Assembly (NCBI GenBank): GCA_947456815.1 | Contig: CANGTL010000014.1 | Span: 1 to 59,252 of the forward strand | DNA from: Flavobacteriaceae bacterium | GTDB lineage: Bacteria; Bacteroidota; Bacteroidia; Flavobacteriales; Flavobacteriaceae | Reading direction: 5' to 3' | Length of the DNA: 59,252 nt | In this document: piece by piece, positions 21,275 through 30,268 of the stretch | Layout of the letters: each line of letters opens with the position of its first letter | Position numbering within the stretch: position 1 is the stretch's first letter | Made by a program: the position numbers and the translations under genes | Notes under the pieces: model-generated | Seen by the model: the letters and a program-made list of their open reading frames with translations, nothing else | Database searches by the model: none | Told to the model about the DNA's origin: nothing

Positions 21275-23647
21275 TTAATATATAATTTTAATGTCTTTTG
21301 AGATTCCTTTCTCCCACAAAACGTTGATTTCAACGGTGTTGTTATTTACATTTTTGAACGGTGTATCCTTACCATTGATAAGAACGGAACTTACTTTGGC
21401 ATCTAAATGATGAATGATTAGATTTACATTTTTTGAAACTGCTTGAAATATTTTTCCAGTATCAGCCATCAATGTAATAGCTAGTTCTTTGGCAGTATTT
21501 GAAGATTTAAAGTACAAGATTTCATAATCTCCTTTTTCGTAAGCTTGCACAGTGGATCCATTGTCATTATATAGTTTTCCGTAGCTAGTCGAGGTTTTAT
21601 AATCTGTATAATAATGCAAATCAAAGTTCGCTAACGAATAACTTGTCGTATTTTGAATTGTTTTGATCATCGGAATAAAAGCACCGCCACGCACAAATAC
21701 AGGAATATGATCTTCGGTCACCGCAACCGATTTTGTAGTTCCAGCTTCGTATTTTTGATCGGTATAAAAATCAAACCAATTGTTGTTTTTAGGAAAATAA
21801 ACAGAAGTGGAAGTGACGTTCGATTTCATTATTGGAGCGACCAAGAAGTCATTTCCCCATAAATAATTATCACAAACGGTTCCCAAAGAAGTATTGTTAG
21901 GCTCTTCAAAAAACAACGGTCGCATCAGCGGTGTTCCTTTTTGATTGTTGTCGAATGCTAAAGTGTAATTATACGGCATCATTTGATAACGCAATTCGAC
22001 TTGTTTTTTGGCTTTGGCTTTCGTCACTATGTCTTTATAAACAGGTTCAGAGGCAACTTCTTCTTGAGCATGCGGGCGGAAGATCGGTTGAAAAACACCG
22101 TATTGCAACCATCGAATGTACAATTCATTGTCGAAATAATCGCCAGCAAATCCACCCAAATCAGAATGCATATAGCCCATTCCTTGCATCCCCATTTGAA
22201 TGGCAATTTCAGGTTGTGATTGCAATCCACCCCAACTTCTGTTGACGTCACCACTCCATGGCATCATCCCGAAACGCTGCGACCCTGAATAACCAGAGCG
22301 CATTAATATAAAGGGTCGTTGGTTTGGAAAATCTTTTTGATAACCATCTGCGATTAGTTTTGCCCAGTTATGTCCATATATGTTATGAACATCATCTGCT
22401 TTTCCTTTGGCTGTAATTGCTTTTGATGGAAAAACTTCAGGCTCGCCCAAATCACCCCAAAGGCCGCCCGCGCCTTGATTGATTAATTTTTTATAGATAT
22501 CCCAAAACCAAGTAGCGCCGTCGGGTTTAAAGATGTCGATTAATCCGGTATTTCCGAAATAGAAATCATATTTGAAAGGATTTCCATCTTTGCCGACTGC
22601 CAGCACTTTTTTATCGACAGCTTCTTGCCATTTGCTTGATGTGGTTAAAACGAAAGGCTCAGTAATCAGAACCGTTTTTACACCTTTTTCATTTAAATCC
22701 GCCATCATTTTGGTTGGATTTGGGAAATTGTCTTTGTCCCAGTCCAAATTTCCCATCGTGCCTTTTATGGTTTTTCCGAACCAGTATAAATCGAGGATAA
22801 TCGCGTCGACTGGGATTTTATCTTCTTCAAATTTTCGGATGGTTTTCTCTACTTCTTCTTGGGAATGATATCCAAATCGACTAGAAAAATTACCCAACAC
22901 CCAACGCGGAGGTAATGGTTGTTTGCCAGTCAAATCGGTATAACTTGAAATTAATTCCGTCCAAGAATCGGCCGCAATTACCTGATAGGTTTTTCGACCA
23001 GAAATTGATTCGTAGGCTAATGTATTGTCTTTTTTACTGTCTAAATCGAGGTAACCGATCGGCTCATTGTCGAAATGAACAGCATATATTTTGGATGATA
23101 AGACGAGTGGAATACAAAAATTCATCAACTCCGCTTTGGTTTCATAACCATAGTGCGCGCGGTTGTACAATTGCAAGCGATTCCCACGACGGTTCATTCC
23201 GAGTGCACGTGCGCCACCTCCGTATAAAAGTTCAGAATTGTCTAAATTGAAGTCGATGACATCGGTGCTGTCCTTTTTGAAATAACCATTCTTTTCCGAA
23301 ATCAGCGCTTTGGATTTATAAGTGTAGGATATTTTGAAAGGCAATTTTTGAATCGTAACTGCCATTCCAGAAGTAACAAATTGAATGGTATTTTTGTCTG
23401 ATTTGACTTTTGCAATTCCAGATTTTGGAGCAATTACAACTGCATGTGAACTCAAATCAAACGTTTCTCCTTTGGGAATAAATGAGGTTTCGATGATTTT
23501 GTCGGAATACGATTTAAAAATGTACTTGCCATCTGAAGTAGTGACTTCTAGCGAATTGTTGACTTTTTTGAAGTTTTCAATTTTTCTGTTTGCATTTTGA
23601 GCAAATACACACGAAGAGATGAGTAGTAATAGGATTATTTTTTTCAT
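21275..23647 (-). CDS. Family 31 glycoside hydrolase (alpha-glucosidase)
   Basis: 790 residues with an N-terminal Sec signal (cleavage near SSCVFAQ), so periplasmic or otherwise exported. Releases glucose from non-reducing ends of malto-oligosaccharides. Layout: N-terminal beta-sandwich (about 25-250), TIM barrel with PPRWVLGNFSSRFGYHS, nucleophile Asp in GGLWGDLGEPE near 397, acid/base Asp in MMPWSGDVNRSW near 467, and a C-terminal beta domain of the DUF5110 type. Gaps of 3-4 bases to both neighbouring genes imply one operon. The equivalent role in the Bacteroides sus operon is played by the GH97 enzyme SusB, so this is a substitution. Confidence 0.94.
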   Translation of the reverse strand: MKKIILLLLISSCVFAQNANRKIENFKKVNNSLEVTTSDGKYIFKSYSDKIIETSFIPKGETFDLSSHAVVIAPKSGIAKVKSDKNTIQFVTSGMAVTIQKLPFKISYTYKSKALISEKNGYFKKDSTDVIDFNLDNSELLYGGGARALGMNRRGNRLQLYNRAHYGYETKAELMNFCIPLVLSSKIYAVHFDNEPIGYLDLDSKKDNTLAYESISGRKTYQVIAADSWTELISSYTDLTGKQPLPPRWVLGNFSSRFGYHSQEEVEKTIRKFEEDKIPVDAIILDLYWFGKTIKGTMGNLDWDKDNFPNPTKMMADLNEKGVKTVLITEPFVLTTSSKWQEAVDKKVLAVGKDGNPFKYDFYFGNTGLIDIFKPDGATWFWDIYKKLINQGAGGLWGDLGEPEVFPSKAITAKGKADDVHNIYGHNWAKLIADGYQKDFPNQRPFILMRSGYSGSQRFGMMPWSGDVNRSWGGLQSQPEIAIQMGMQGMGYMHSDLGGFAGDYFDNELYIRWLQYGVFQPIFRPHAQEEVASEPVYKDIVTKAKAKKQVELRYQMMPYNYTLAFDNNQKGTPLMRPLFFEEPNNTSLGTVCDNYLWGNDFLVAPIMKSNVTSTSVYFPKNNNWFDFYTDQKYEAGTTKSVAVTEDHIPVFVRGGAFIPMIKTIQNTTSYSLANFDLHYYTDYKTSTSYGKLYNDNGSTVQAYEKGDYEILYFKSSNTAKELAITLMADTGKIFQAVSKNVNLIIHHLDAKVSSVLINGKDTPFKNVNNNTVEINVLWEKGISKDIKIIY

Positions 23648-23651
23648 AGGA

Positions 23652-25487
23652 TTATTGTAGTTCGATAATCATAGACGTTTTAGCTTCGATGGTAATTTCA
23701 TTTTTTATTTCAATGGTTTTTTCAGTTAACACTTCTTTACCGGCGGTATAATTTTGAATACTTTCTTGAAATCTATTGGTCTTAAATGTTTGTGTTTTTG
23801 TACTATTGTTTAAAATGACCATTACGGATTTGTTGTCAGTATATCTGAAATAAACGTACACATTATTTTGAGGGACATAGTGTTTCATTTTTCCGAAATG
23901 AACGGCCTCATTAGTTTTTCTCCATTGCAATAGTTTAGAAGTAAAGTCGAAATATTGTTTTTGTTCGGCTGTTCTTCCTGCGTTTATAAATGCGTTGTTT
24001 GTATCACCATCCCAGCCTCCAGGGAAATCTTGTCTGATGGCAGCATCGCCACTTTTATCTTTATTTCCGGACATTCCGATTTCAGATCCGTAGTACAATT
24101 GTGGAATACCGCGAACCGTGGCTATTAAAGTCATTCCCAATTGGTATTTCTTGAAGTCGTTTTTATAGATTTCATTAAATCTCATAGTATCATGATTCTC
24201 TAGAAACGTCATGATATTGTTGGGATTCGGGTATAAAAAGTCGTTTGTAAAATTGTCGTATACTTTAATTAAACCTTTGTCCCAGGAAGATTCGTCTTCA
24301 TTAAAAACATTTCCAAACGTGTCGTGTAAGGTAAAGTCCATGACGCTCGGTAAGTTGGAATTAAAACTTTGAATAGCTCCAATTTTACTATCTTTTTGCC
24401 AATACGCCATTTGTGCTTGGTCGTGCATCCAAACTTCTCCAACGATATTAAAATAAGGATATTCGTCAAGAATTGATTTACACCATTTTGAAATTCCAAC
24501 TTTATCATTGTAGGAAAAAGTGTCTACTCGAAATCCATCTAAATCGGCGAATTCAATCCACCAAATTGCGTTCTGAATGAGGTAATTGAGCAAAAGAGGA
24601 TTCGATTGATTGAGGTCTGGCATCGATTTTACGAACCATCCATCCATGCAATGTTCCGCGTCGACTTTAGAAGCATTGGTGTCGAACTGCGTTGTCATTC
24701 TATAATTTGATTGCGTAAAAGTCGGAAATTGATGCACCCAATCATGAGTCGGTAAATCCTTGATCATCCAGTGACGCCAACCCCAATGGTTAGTCACATA
24801 ATCCATGATGTTTTTCATCCCACGTTGATGCAATTCGTTGCTCAATCGCAGGTAATCTTCATTGGTTCCGTAACGCGGATCAATTTTATAAACATCGGAT
24901 TGTCCATAGCCATGATAAGAATAAGTTTCATCATTGTCTTCACAAAGTGGTGTCGACCAAACTGCTGTTGCTCCCAATTCTTTTAAATAGCCTAAATTTT
25001 TGACAATCCCTTCAATATCGCCGCCGTGTCTGCCTCCAGGAAGGGAACGGTTTCCTTTTTCAGACACCGAGTTATCGCTGTCGTTTTTTGGATTTCCGTT
25101 GGCAAAACGATCGGGCATGAGCAAATAAATAACATCAGAGGCATCGTATCCTTTGCGTAAGGCGGAATTTTTCTTGCGGTTTTTAAGGTTGTATTGTTGT
25201 GTAAAAGTCTTATTGCTATTCTTGAAAGTAAATGTTAGCTCTTGCGCTTTCAGATTCTCTGTGTCGATGGTTAAGAAAAGATAGTTTGCGTTTTCTGTTT
25301 TTTGAACATTTTTTATGGTGACACCATTGGATACTTCCACCGAATTTTGGGCAATGTTTTTTCCGTAAAACATAATTTGCAAATCGGGATTCTGCATGCC
25401 GGCATACCAAAAAGGAGGTTCCATTTTTTCGACTTGAGCAAATAGCGGTGTGGAAAGCAATCCCAGAAAAAGTATCCATTTCTTCAT
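23652..25487 (-). CDS. GH13 neopullulanase/cyclomaltodextrinase-type enzyme (SusA-like)
   Basis: 611 residues with a Sec signal peptide (cleavage after LLSTPLFAQ), probably periplasmic. Cleaves malto-oligosaccharides and possibly cyclodextrins or pullulan after import through SusCD. An N-terminal beta domain (about 20-115, PPFWYAGMQNPDLQIMFYG, as in cyclomaltodextrinase N domains) precedes the barrel: MDYVTNHWG near 229, GFRVDTFSYND near 319 (nucleophile Asp), VGEVWMHD near 350 (acid/base Glu), FLENHDTMRF near 429. A small C-terminal beta domain follows. The gene starts 8 bases after a strong terminator, so its transcription is probably separated or attenuated from the GH65 gene upstream. Confidence 0.93.
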   Translation of the reverse strand: MKKWILFLGLLSTPLFAQVEKMEPPFWYAGMQNPDLQIMFYGKNIAQNSVEVSNGVTIKNVQKTENANYLFLTIDTENLKAQELTFTFKNSNKTFTQQYNLKNRKKNSALRKGYDASDVIYLLMPDRFANGNPKNDSDNSVSEKGNRSLPGGRHGGDIEGIVKNLGYLKELGATAVWSTPLCEDNDETYSYHGYGQSDVYKIDPRYGTNEDYLRLSNELHQRGMKNIMDYVTNHWGWRHWMIKDLPTHDWVHQFPTFTQSNYRMTTQFDTNASKVDAEHCMDGWFVKSMPDLNQSNPLLLNYLIQNAIWWIEFADLDGFRVDTFSYNDKVGISKWCKSILDEYPYFNIVGEVWMHDQAQMAYWQKDSKIGAIQSFNSNLPSVMDFTLHDTFGNVFNEDESSWDKGLIKVYDNFTNDFLYPNPNNIMTFLENHDTMRFNEIYKNDFKKYQLGMTLIATVRGIPQLYYGSEIGMSGNKDKSGDAAIRQDFPGGWDGDTNNAFINAGRTAEQKQYFDFTSKLLQWRKTNEAVHFGKMKHYVPQNNVYVYFRYTDNKSVMVILNNSTKTQTFKTNRFQESIQNYTAGKEVLTEKTIEIKNEITIEAKTSMIIELQ

Positions 25488-25494
25488 AGTTGTG

Positions 25495-25530
25495 AAATAA
25501 AAAACCTGAAAGCAATTAAGTTTTCAGGTT
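25495..25530 (-). terminator. Terminator inside the maltose operon
   Basis: Minus strand: AACCTGAAA (25522-25530) pairs with TTTCAGGTT (25503-25511) across a 10-base loop, followed by TTTTTTATTT. It lies between the GH65 stop and the GH13 start (55-base gap), with no visible promoter after it. Confidence 0.85.
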
Positions 25531-25541
25531 AAGGTTAATTA

Positions 25542-27845
25542 TTATACTGTCACCAAATTGTTAGGTTCAACCAAAACTTCTTTTCCGTTGACATTAACGG
25601 TAATTTCAGTATTGCCTTCCAAAACAAAGTTGGTTTCATTTTGCGCTACGGCCACCTTTAGTATTTGATTTCTAAAGTTGATTTTGAAAGAGTAACCTTT
25701 CCATTCCTTTGGGATTCGAGGAGAAAAATGAAGGGTGTCATTTTTGATTCTCATTCCGCCAAAACCTTCAACAATACTCATCCAAGTTCCAGCCATGGAT
25801 GTAATATGACAACCTTCTTCCACTTCTTTGTTATAGTCATCTAGATCGAGTCGAGAAGTTCGCAAATAGAACGTATATGCCATATCCATCTTATCTAACA
25901 CAGCCGCTTGGATCGAGTGAACGCAAGGAGATAGGGAACTTTCATGAACTGTAAATGATTCGTAAAACTCAAAATTACGATGTAATTCTTCTTTTGAGAA
26001 ATGATCTTCGAAGAAGTAGAAGCACTGCAATACATCAGCTTGCTTAATATAAGGAGAACGTAAAATGCGGTCCCATGACCATTTTTGATTGATAGGACGT
26101 TGACTTTTGTCTAAGTCTGCAACCCGAACTAGTTCTTTGTCGAGGAAACCATCTTGTTGCAAGTACACTTCGTATTCTTCAGAGTACGGGAAATACATAT
26201 GATCTGCAACCTTTTTCCAACCCTGTAATTCAAAGTCTGAGATACCTGTTTTAGCGACAATTCGTTGATAGTCAGATGTATATTTTGTCGCAACTTCATG
26301 AATTTGAGCAGCCGTATACTCCAAACACCATTTTGCGATATAATTGGTGTAGAAATTATTATTGACGTTGTTTTCATATTCATTCGGACCCGTAACTCCC
26401 AAAATCATATATTGATTTTTGTGTGTTGAAAGTGTTGCTCTTTGATGCCAAAAACGAGCGATTCCAATCAATACTTCCAATCCTTTTTCTGGGATATAAG
26501 AATAATCTCCGGTGTACCTGTGATAATTAAATATAGCAAAAGCAATTGCACCATTTCTGTGGATTTCCTCAAAAGTAATCTCCCATTCGTTGTGACATTC
26601 TTCACCATTCATGGTAACCATTGGATAGAGCGCTGCGCCGTTTTTGAAACCTAATTTTTCGGCATTTTCAATGGCTTTATCAAGTTGATTATACCGATAG
26701 GTCAATAGATTTCTTGCCACGTGTTGGTCTTTCGTTGCCATGTAAAAAGGAATACAATAAGCCTCTGTGTCCCAATATGTGGATCCACCGTATTTTTCAC
26801 CAGTAAATCCTTTTGGTCCGATATTCAATCGAGAATCCTTTCCTAAGTAGGTTTGATTTAGTTGGAAAATATTGAAACGAATTCCTTGTTGTGCTTTTAC
26901 GTCTCCGTCTATGGTAATATCAGACATTTCCCAAATCTTTGCCCAACCGTCAATTTGATCTTGCAGCAGTTGATCAAAACCAATAGCAGACGCATCTTGA
27001 ATAGCTTTTTCTGCGCCAAGTTGCGTATTATCGTGATTTAAGGAAACGGCATAACCTCCGATTTTTTGAATAGACGAGGTAGCGTCTTTAGCTACGGCAA
27101 CCGTATAGGTAAATTGTATTTTCTCTTTAGTTGCATCAACTTTTTCCGGCTGCATTTTCAAATCGTCACCATTCAAATGAATAGTATTGTGCATAAAAGT
27201 AGTTGCAACAAAGTGTGTTTTGTAGGTTCTTGAAGTAACAAAAGCTTGGTTTTCCGAATTTTGAATATCGATTGTTTCCCAAAACTTTTCTTCCCAATTC
27301 GTGTCTTCGTTGGTTACACCAGCATCAACATATGGCTTGTACGTGATTACGGCTCCTTTATTTAACGGGGTTATTTCGAATTTGATTACCCCAACTTCAT
27401 CAATGTCGAGCGAGAGAAATCGGCACACATTTACAGCAATCAAAGTGTCGTTTTTAAGCGTTGCTTCGAAAGACCGATTGTACCAACCTTCTTTCATATT
27501 TAATTCTCTGCGAAAATTGGCAACTTGTGAGCAATTACTTAGATCGAAATTTTCACCATTGATTTCAATGTCGATGCCAATCCAATTTGGAGCATTTAGC
27601 ACTTTGGCAAAATATTCTGGGTAACCATTTTTCCACCAGCCCACTTTGGTTTTATCAGGATAATAAATTCCAGCGATATAACTTCCTTGAAAAGTTTCTC
27701 CTGAATACGTTTCTTCAAAATTGGCGCGTTGACCCATGGCACCGTTTCCAATGCTAAAAAGACTTTCGGATGATTTAACTCTTTCGGCATCGTACCCTTC
27801 TTCTATGATTGACCAATTGTCTGGTTGAATATAATTTTGATTCAT
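25542..27845 (-). CDS. Family 65 glycoside hydrolase, maltose phosphorylase
   Basis: 767 residues, cytoplasmic (no signal). Splits maltose with phosphate into glucose and beta-glucose-1-phosphate. The (alpha/alpha)6 barrel signature includes GVTGPNEYENNVNNNFYTN with Glu near 487 (the general acid position in the family, from memory), YWDTEAYCIPFY near 364, the phosphate-binding-region candidate HNEWEITFEEIHRNGAIAF near 424, and KQADVLQCFYFF near 600. The length is normal. Its partner beta-phosphoglucomutase is the next gene upstream in the same operon, which supports maltose (beta-anomer product) over other GH65 substrates such as kojibiose or trehalose. Confidence 0.9.
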   Translation of the reverse strand: MNQNYIQPDNWSIIEEGYDAERVKSSESLFSIGNGAMGQRANFEETYSGETFQGSYIAGIYYPDKTKVGWWKNGYPEYFAKVLNAPNWIGIDIEINGENFDLSNCSQVANFRRELNMKEGWYNRSFEATLKNDTLIAVNVCRFLSLDIDEVGVIKFEITPLNKGAVITYKPYVDAGVTNEDTNWEEKFWETIDIQNSENQAFVTSRTYKTHFVATTFMHNTIHLNGDDLKMQPEKVDATKEKIQFTYTVAVAKDATSSIQKIGGYAVSLNHDNTQLGAEKAIQDASAIGFDQLLQDQIDGWAKIWEMSDITIDGDVKAQQGIRFNIFQLNQTYLGKDSRLNIGPKGFTGEKYGGSTYWDTEAYCIPFYMATKDQHVARNLLTYRYNQLDKAIENAEKLGFKNGAALYPMVTMNGEECHNEWEITFEEIHRNGAIAFAIFNYHRYTGDYSYIPEKGLEVLIGIARFWHQRATLSTHKNQYMILGVTGPNEYENNVNNNFYTNYIAKWCLEYTAAQIHEVATKYTSDYQRIVAKTGISDFELQGWKKVADHMYFPYSEEYEVYLQQDGFLDKELVRVADLDKSQRPINQKWSWDRILRSPYIKQADVLQCFYFFEDHFSKEELHRNFEFYESFTVHESSLSPCVHSIQAAVLDKMDMAYTFYLRTSRLDLDDYNKEVEEGCHITSMAGTWMSIVEGFGGMRIKNDTLHFSPRIPKEWKGYSFKINFRNQILKVAVAQNETNFVLEGNTEITVNVNGKEVLVEPNNLVTV

Positions 27846-27914
27846 TTTTCTTAATTAATAGTTTTCAATTAACTTGACATATCAAAACAGGATGAGCTGT
27901 TTTTTCTTTTCGGT

Positions 27915-28571
27915 TTATTTTTTTATTAGCGCTTCAACGAAGCTCGTGTCCATATAGGTAAAATCTTTAAAAATGTATTTTGCTTCATGCAAAACGGATG
28001 CTTGTCCGATCCCAACACTCGTCATTTTTGCAATGTTTGCAGCTTGAATTCCTGCTACAGAATCTTCAAAAACAATCGAGTTTTCGTTCGAAATATTTAG
28101 TAACCTAGCTGCTTGAATGAAAACTTCAGGATCTGGTTTTGCATTGCTCACGTCATTTCCATCAACGATGGCGTCGAAATAACTGATAATTCCAGTTTTT
28201 TCTAAGATAGGACGAGCGTTTTTACTTGCAGAACCTAGCGCAATTCCTTGTTGATTTTCTTTCAAAAACTGTAAAATTGGAATTACTCCAGGCAGAATTT
28301 CACTAAAATTCATATTCACTAAATACGACAGATAATCTTCGTTTTTTTGAACTAGCCATTGGTTTTTTTCTTCTTGAGTCGCCTCTATTTTACCAAGTTC
28401 TAAAATAATATCTAAAGAACGTACTCGGCTAACGCCCTTTAATTGTTCGTTGTGTTCAGGTGTAAATTCGATTCCTAATTCACTTGCAATTTTTTGCCAA
28501 GCAAGGAAATGATATTTAGCGGTATCGACGATCACCCCGTCGAGGTCAAAAATAAAGGCCTTTTTACTCAT
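27915..28571 (-). CDS. pgmB: Beta-phosphoglucomutase
   Basis: Converts beta-glucose-1-phosphate from the neighbouring maltose phosphorylase to glucose-6-phosphate. 218 residues, HAD superfamily. Motif I FDLDGVIVDTAKYHFLAW at 8-25 (nucleophile Asp and Asp+2), cap-domain segment LKGVSRVRSLDIIL, motif II ALGSASKNA near 113 (Ser), and motif III/IV KPDPEVF plus VFEDSVAGIQAA near 165. The LKGVSRxxSL cap motif is diagnostic of beta-phosphoglucomutases. It overlaps the permease gene by 8 bases, so the two are translationally coupled. Confidence 0.94.
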   Translation of the reverse strand: MSKKAFIFDLDGVIVDTAKYHFLAWQKIASELGIEFTPEHNEQLKGVSRVRSLDIILELGKIEATQEEKNQWLVQKNEDYLSYLVNMNFSEILPGVIPILQFLKENQQGIALGSASKNARPILEKTGIISYFDAIVDGNDVSNAKPDPEVFIQAARLLNISNENSIVFEDSVAGIQAANIAKMTSVGIGQASVLHEAKYIFKDFTYMDTSFVEALIKK

Positions 28572-30093
28572 TTATAACAATTTTTGATTTGTCATTTATC
28601 GTTAATGAAATAACGCCTGCAGCAATCATTGAAGCCCCACCAATGAATAGCGCATAAATAGGCTCGCTGTTAAAAAATTGCGATACTAAAAACCCCAAAA
28701 TAGAGGCAGCAACCAATTGAGGAATTACAATAAAAAAGTTAAAAACTCCCATATAATAACCCATTTTGCTTGATGGTAAAGCACCAGATAACATGGCATA
28801 CGGAATAGACAAGATACTTGCCCACGCGATTCCAACGCCAATCATTGGCAACCATTCCATCGTGAAGACGGTTGGTTCTTTTATGAAATAAATAGAGATT
28901 AAACCCAGTCCGCCTAAAGTTAGGGCGATAAAGTGTGTAAATTTTCTGCTTGTTTTCTTTGCTAGTAAAGGTAAGAGAAAGGCTGCAATTGCAGCAATCA
29001 AGTTGTAATTGGCAAACATTTCACCTACTTGGTTTGCGCCAGTGTTATACGCTTCTGAAGTGGTGTCTGTTGTACCATATATATGTTGGGTTACTGCAAG
29101 AGTAGTATAAATCCACATCGAAAATAATGCAAACCATGAAAAGAACTGAACCCATGCCAGTTGTTTCATGATTTTAGGCATAAACTGAAAATCGTTCATA
29201 ATGGTAACGAATCCATTTTCACATTGATTAGTTTTTTGTAACACGCCTGATATGATCATTGCCAAGCCGCCCAAACCAATTAATCCTAAAGAAAGTACAT
29301 ATAAATCTTTTTTCAAATCAAAATGATGGATTGCAAAAGCGAAGAGAATTCCAACGCTAAAGAAGATAATACCTTTTGTTAGATGAGATTTTCCATTGGC
29401 TTGAAACCATTCTTGAGAGCGCTCTTCTTTTTTATAGGATACTTTCTGATGGTGATCAAATGCTTCTAATTCTTCTGGTGTGTATTCTTTTGAAGTAATT
29501 ACGGTCCAAAGAACAGAAACCAAAAAGGCAATTCCTCCGATATAGAAGGAATATTTTACCGAGTCAGGAATTATTCCAAGTGGCGCAGTATTTTGTACCC
29601 CAAGATGCGTCAACATCAGAGGCAATTTCGAAGCTACATAGGCGCCAATTCCAATAAAGAAGCTTTGTGTTGCAAAACCCATTGTTCTTTGGTTTTCAGG
29701 AAGATTGTCGCCGACAAAAGCTCGAAACGGTTCCATCGAAACATTGATAGAGGCATCCATTATCCAAAGCATTCCTGCGGCAAACCAGAGAACTGGTGAG
29801 TTTGGCATAATGAATAATGCTCCTGAAGCCAAAATTGCGCCCGCTAAAAAATAAGGTTTTCTTCGACCCAATCTGGTCCAAGTTCTGTCAGAGAAATAAC
29901 CAATTATGGGTTGTATGATCAAACCGGTTAAAGGTGCGGCAACCCAAAGAATTGGGATGTCGTCGATGTTGGCTCCTAAAGTTTGAAATATACGGCTAAC
30001 ATTAGAGTTTTGCAGTGCAAAACCCATTTGGATTCCTAGAAATCCAAAACTCATGTTCCAGATTTGCCAGAAACTTAATCTACGCTTTTCCAT
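28564..30093 (-). CDS. MFS transporter, SLC45/maltose-sucrose type
   Basis: 509 residues with about twelve membrane helices; inner-membrane uptake of maltose (or short malto-oligosaccharides) by proton symport is the likely job. Family features: N-terminal FWQIWNMSFGFLGIQMGFALQ, the loop GYFSDRTWTRLGRRKPYFLAG near 62-82 (MFS motif A region in its SLC45-like form), a long central loop (KEYTPEELEAFDHHQKVSYKKEERSQEW), and the C-terminal ALPSSKMGYYMGVFNFF. First gene of the pgmB-GH65 operon; its 175-base upstream region carries an 18-bp motif shared with the susC promoter and a GATAAGC inverted repeat. Confidence 0.9.
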   Translation of the reverse strand: MEKRRLSFWQIWNMSFGFLGIQMGFALQNSNVSRIFQTLGANIDDIPILWVAAPLTGLIIQPIIGYFSDRTWTRLGRRKPYFLAGAILASGALFIMPNSPVLWFAAGMLWIMDASINVSMEPFRAFVGDNLPENQRTMGFATQSFFIGIGAYVASKLPLMLTHLGVQNTAPLGIIPDSVKYSFYIGGIAFLVSVLWTVITSKEYTPEELEAFDHHQKVSYKKEERSQEWFQANGKSHLTKGIIFFSVGILFAFAIHHFDLKKDLYVLSLGLIGLGGLAMIISGVLQKTNQCENGFVTIMNDFQFMPKIMKQLAWVQFFSWFALFSMWIYTTLAVTQHIYGTTDTTSEAYNTGANQVGEMFANYNLIAAIAAFLLPLLAKKTSRKFTHFIALTLGGLGLISIYFIKEPTVFTMEWLPMIGVGIAWASILSIPYAMLSGALPSSKMGYYMGVFNFFIVIPQLVAASILGFLVSQFFNSEPIYALFIGGASMIAAGVISLTINDKSKIVINE

Positions 30094-30116
30094 TATCGTA
30101 ATTTAAATTTGAATAC

Positions 30117-30135
30117 GATAAGCGCTTTGCTTATC
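30117..30135. promoter_or_regulatory. Inverted repeat in the leader of the permease operon
   Basis: GATAAGC-GCTTT-GCTTATC, a perfect 7-bp inverted repeat 24 bases before the permease start. It could be an operator or a leader hairpin; nothing else decides between them. Confidence 0.55.
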
Positions 30136-30150
30136 AAAACTTACTATATT

Positions 30151-30168
30151 TTCGAAGTAAAGTATAAG
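30151..30168. promoter_or_regulatory. 18-bp motif shared with the susC promoter region (copy 1)
   Basis: TTCGAAGTAAAGTATAAG, identical to 31470-31487. On the minus strand it contains TATACTTTAC, which may be part of the permease promoter, 58 bases before the start. The motif points opposite to transcription at both promoters. Candidate binding site of a maltose-responsive regulator. Confidence 0.6.
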
Positions 30169-30268
30169 TTCTGATAATCGGGGGTAAATATATACTTTTT
30201 TTCTTTTCAAAAAGAAAATAACAAAAATTATCGATTTAAAATGTTTGATTTCTTTGGTAAAACTTAGC

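Noticed and set aside
27884..27903. AAAACAG/CTGTTTT hairpin between GH65 and pgmB as a terminator
   Set aside because: On the transcribed minus strand the stem is A/T-rich and not followed by a T-tract; the T-tract is on the wrong side.
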